Assembly: GCA_016868895.1 (NCBI GenBank)
Contig: VGFK01000005.1
Location: 31,876 to 95,875, forward strand
Source of the DNA: Bacteroidota bacterium
GTDB taxonomy: Bacteria > Bacteroidota > Bacteroidia > Chitinophagales > Chitinophagaceae
Length of the DNA: 64,000 nucleotides
Reading direction: 5' to 3'
The notes beneath the pieces are model-generated. The model saw only the letters and a program-made list of their open reading frames with translations. It did no database searches and was not told where the DNA came from. This document shows positions 61,876 through 64,000 of this stretch, piece by piece (the stretch's first letter is position 1; each line of letters begins with the position of its first letter). Made by a program: the position numbers and the translations under genes.

Positions 61876-62229
61876 ATGGAACAGAAGCCAAAACAATCTA
61901 CAGAGAACTTCATTAAAGACATCCGTCGTAAGTCAAGGCGGTTATTTTCCTCAGAACAAAAGCTCATCATTGTAATGGAGGCTCAAAGAGGCGAGAACTC
62001 CGTTACAGAGATATGCCGCAAGCATGGCATCTCACAAGCTACCTTTTACAAGTGGAACAAAGAGTTTATGGAAGCGGGTAAAAAGCGTCTTGCAGGCGAT
62101 ACAGTTAGGGAAGCTAGTTCGGATGAAGTAAGTGATTTACGCAGTGAAAACAGGGACTTAAAAGAACTCGTGGCTACGCTACTACTTCAAAACAATCATT
62201 TAAAAAAAAGTATAGCCGCGCTGGGTTAA
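61876..62229 (+). CDS. IS3-type transposase OrfA (helix-turn-helix)
   Basis: A 117-residue DNA-binding protein. A transposase_8-type HTH is visible at about residues 25-60 (RRLFSSEQKLIIVMEAQRG, EICRKHGISQATFYKWNKEF), followed by a leucine-zipper-like helix (DLRSENRDLKELVATLLLQNNHL). It ends just after an A8G slippery site. It binds the element ends. Confidence 0.88.
   Translation: MEQKPKQSTENFIKDIRRKSRRLFSSEQKLIIVMEAQRGENSVTEICRKHGISQATFYKWNKEFMEAGKKRLAGDTVREASSDEVSDLRSENRDLKELVATLLLQNNHLKKSIAALG
62202..62210 (+). promoter_or_regulatory. A8G slippery site for programmed -1 frameshift in the IS
   Basis: Eight A followed by G near the end of orfA. Shifting -1 at this run joins orfA to the orfB frame: from 62202 the orfB frame is open to its ATG at 62250 and beyond, with no stop. 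This gives an OrfAB fusion, as in many IS3-family elements. Confidence 0.7.
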
Positions 62230-62249
62230 AAGAAAAGTATCCAAAGTAT

Positions 62250-63269
62250 ATGAGACTAACAGCACAGGAAAAGCAAGAGATAATCAAGTTGGTGGAAGGG
62301 TCTGATATGGGTATACACCGCTGCTTACAACACCTAGGTATAGCCAAGAGTACTTTTTTTAAATGGTATAAAGCTTATAGGGATAAGGGGTTGGTTGGAC
62401 TATCACAAAAGCCCCCAGGTAACCGACGGCAGTGGAATACCATCCCCGAACAGGAGAAAACCCTAGTAGTACAAGTAGCGTTGGAATACAGTGAACTTTC
62501 CCCAAGGGAACTGGCTTGTAAGCTAAGCGATGAAAGGGGTGTATTCATATCAGAGTCAAGCGTGTATAGGATATTAAAAGCAAGGGGACTGATCACCTCA
62601 CCTGCGCATATCCTATTATCAGCAAGCGATGAGTTCCATACTAAAACCCAGTTTGTGCATCAGATGTGGCAAACGGATTTTACCTACTTTAAAATCATTG
62701 GATGGGGATGGTATTACCTAAGTACCATTATTGATGATTACAGCAGGTATATTGTTCACTGGGAGTTATGCAGTACCATGAAGGCACAGGATGTTCAATC
62801 CACTGTTGCTACTGCCATAAAAAAAGCAGGGCTTAAAAAAGGGCAAAGACTCGTTTTACTAAGTGATAATGGTTCTTGTTATGTATCCTCAGAACTAAAG
62901 GATTACTTAGCCACAGAGGATATATTACCCATCCACGGACGAGTAATGCATCCACAAACACAGGGTAAAATAGAAAGGTATCACCTCACCATGAAAAACG
63001 TAGTCAAACTAAATAACTACTACCTACCAGAACAGTTAGTGGATGCCATAGGAGAATTTGTTACGTATTATAATCATGAACGCTACCATGAATCATTAAA
63101 AAATGTCACGCCAGCAGATATGTATTATGGTAGACAAGAACAAATACTCAAACAAAGAGAAATCATCAAAAAAGAGTCCCTAAAACGACGTAGAAAATTA
63201 TTTTTAAAAGAAAAAACACTATTTTTAAAGAACGAAACTCTCTACAACCAAAAGTCTACATTGGCTTGA
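62250..63269 (+). CDS. IS3-type transposase OrfB (DDE integrase)
   Basis: A 339-residue integrase-core protein. An N-terminal HTH (MGIHRCLQHLGIAKSTFFKWY) and HTH_21-like region (ELACKLSDERGVFIS) precede the rve domain. The DDE triad is visible in WQTDFTYFKIIGWGWYYL (first Asp), LLSDNGSCYVSSE (second Asp) and QGKIERYHLTMKN (Glu). The C-terminus is basic (KRRRKLFLKEKT). It may be made alone or, by -1 frameshift at 62202-62210, as an OrfAB fusion. The last three codons including the stop lie just outside the right terminal repeat, in flanking DNA. Confidence 0.9.
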   Translation: MRLTAQEKQEIIKLVEGSDMGIHRCLQHLGIAKSTFFKWYKAYRDKGLVGLSQKPPGNRRQWNTIPEQEKTLVVQVALEYSELSPRELACKLSDERGVFISESSVYRILKARGLITSPAHILLSASDEFHTKTQFVHQMWQTDFTYFKIIGWGWYYLSTIIDDYSRYIVHWELCSTMKAQDVQSTVATAIKKAGLKKGQRLVLLSDNGSCYVSSELKDYLATEDILPIHGRVMHPQTQGKIERYHLTMKNVVKLNNYYLPEQLVDAIGEFVTYYNHERYHESLKNVTPADMYYGRQEQILKQREIIKKESLKRRRKLFLKEKTLFLKNETLYNQKSTLA

Positions 63270-63676
63270 CGACGGACATTTGCTTTCAAATCATTTACCA
63301 AAGAATCTTTGGTAACCAGTAAACTATCCCGTTTGCTCCAATCATTGTACAACAAATGCATGTCAGCATGCGGACCCATATAATGCCCCGCAGTTGCGAG
63401 TTGCACAATGGATTTCCGGGCTTTACTCTTCCGATAGAGCCTTCCAGTAAAAAAGAAACTGCCTTTTATTTTTTCACGAGCAAGTGATTGAGAAATACTT
63501 TTCAATCCTTCGTAATATTCATCCCCTGTAAAAACAAAAGCAATTCTTTTTCTTGTACTGTCTCCTCGTGTAATGGCCCCTTGATCCAGTATGAATAATT
63601 TCGGATCAGCTTGTATTTGTGCATTCAGTTGACGAAAGAAAAAAGTCAAAATCAGAAATATCTGCAAAGATCTCAT
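63242..63676 (-). pseudogene. Polysaccharide deacetylase family protein, N-terminal fragment truncated by the IS
   Basis: The first 140 residues of a secreted NodB-fold deacetylase: signal peptide (MRSLQIFLILTFFFRQLNAQ), the catalytic-Asp motif as FVFTGDEYYEG, and GSFFFTGRLYR plus GHYMGPHADMHLLYNDW (metal His). Reading then passes into the IS right end at 63260 and stops at 63242, so the rest of the domain is lost. Its ATG overlaps the upstream sulfatase stop by 4 bases (63673-63676). Confidence 0.8.
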
Positions 63677-64000
63677 CTGCTATTTGTTTGACTTGCTTGA
63701 ACCAATTCATCAGGCCAGGGTATAGCTAGACCTGATTGTTTAACAACCGGCATGTGTGCACTGCGCTTTTTCATGACATCGGTCATCAATGCAGCCATTT
63801 TTTTTAGTTGCACAGGCATGCTTGCAGACAAATCATGTTGCTCTTGAATATCTTTTTCAATATCGTACAACTCTAAGAGTTGCTCTTTGTGAAAATAAAT
63901 CAATTTCCATTTGCCTTGTCGCATGGCAGAGCACCAGGATATTCCACGCTCATTGATGTTGGTCCAGTTGTTGGGATAATGCCAAAGCAATATTTTTTGA
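63673..64000 (-). CDS. Sulfatase, C-terminal part (cut by window edge)
   Basis: The frame is open to the right edge, so the gene starts outside the window. About 108 residues match the C-terminal region of arylsulfatase-family enzymes: WHYPNNWTN, GISWCSAMRQGKWKLIYF and LYDIEKDIQEQHDLS. The catalytic domain with the formylglycine Cys is outside. It lies upstream of the truncated polysaccharide deacetylase in one operon, pointing to degradation of a sulfated glycan. Confidence 0.88.
   Translation of the reverse strand, partial: QKILLWHYPNNWTNINERGISWCSAMRQGKWKLIYFHKEQLLELYDIEKDIQEQHDLSASMPVQLKKMAALMTDVMKKRSAHMPVVKQSGLAIPWPDELVQASQTNSR

Larger units (their letters stand above)
61822..63260 (+). 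mobile_element. IS3-family-type insertion sequence
   Basis: An element of about 1.44 kb with OrfA and OrfB. Imperfect terminal repeats are seen: TATAGTCT ... TAGTAGAGTGTTTC at the left (61822-61846) and, on the other strand, TGTAGACT ... TTGTAGAGAGTTTC at the right (63236-63260); about 17 of 26 positions match. No target-site duplication was found, and the two flanks are different truncated genes. Boundaries are approximate by a few bases. Confidence 0.82.

Overview
The window looks like chromosomal DNA of a Bacteroidota member, most likely a Chitinophagaceae-type soil or freshwater heterotroph. The evidence is a SusC/SusD pair, fused SecDF, Bacteroidota -7 boxes (TAnnTTTG) in front of several genes, few Shine-Dalgarno sequences, and many exported oxidoreductases of the Gfo/Idh/MocA, DUF1080 and ThuA types. 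No tRNA, rRNA or CRISPR array was recognised. The assignment rests on gene content and promoter style only.

Layout. 1-11.3 kb is mostly housekeeping: acyl-CoA dehydrogenase end, YggS, an M20 amidohydrolase, a YbiT-like ABC-F protein, a B12-domain-less methylmalonyl-CoA mutase subunit, IscA, SecDF and an aspartate-type aminotransferase. 11.3-14.5 kb holds an exported gamma-glutamyltransferase-like protein and an exported amidohydrolase. 14.6-31.7 kb is a hexuronate catabolic region. KduI, KdgK, KdgA and an esterase run on the + strand. A long minus-strand operon (27.8 down to 18.0 kb) mixes UxuA and an SDR mannonate oxidoreductase with exported ThuA, Gfo/Idh/MocA and tandem-DUF1080 proteins. 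ExuT-like transporter, LacI-type regulator and UxaC follow on +. Together these cover glucuronate -> fructuronate -> mannonate -> KDG -> KDPG -> pyruvate + glyceraldehyde-3-phosphate.

32.2-38.6 kb is an amine module: ethanolamine-type permease, glutamine-synthetase-like ligase, iron alcohol dehydrogenase, aldehyde dehydrogenase and a divergent sarcosine-oxidase-type flavoprotein. It fits a gamma-glutamylated ethanolamine oxidation route. 38.6-46 kb is accessory: a PepSY-like protein, an MG2/TonB-plug protein, an isoprenoid-synthase-fold protein, a TPR protein, a tyrosinase lipoprotein, and a pseudogene of the MG2/plug protein.

46-61.4 kb is the most unusual part. A SusCD transporter and FG-GAP lipoprotein are surrounded by enzymes that all carry export signals: a lactonase-RidA fusion, a PQQ-type sugar dehydrogenase with cytochrome c domain, a deacetylase-type amidohydrolase, a Tat-signal RidA, a Tat-signal SelA-like PLP enzyme and a secreted RraA-family protein. 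The set reads like a periplasmic oxidative pathway for an acylated amino sugar or related amine. From 61.4 kb to the end an IS3-type element sits between a truncated methyltransferase and a truncated polysaccharide deacetylase, followed by the C-terminal part of a sulfatase at the window edge.
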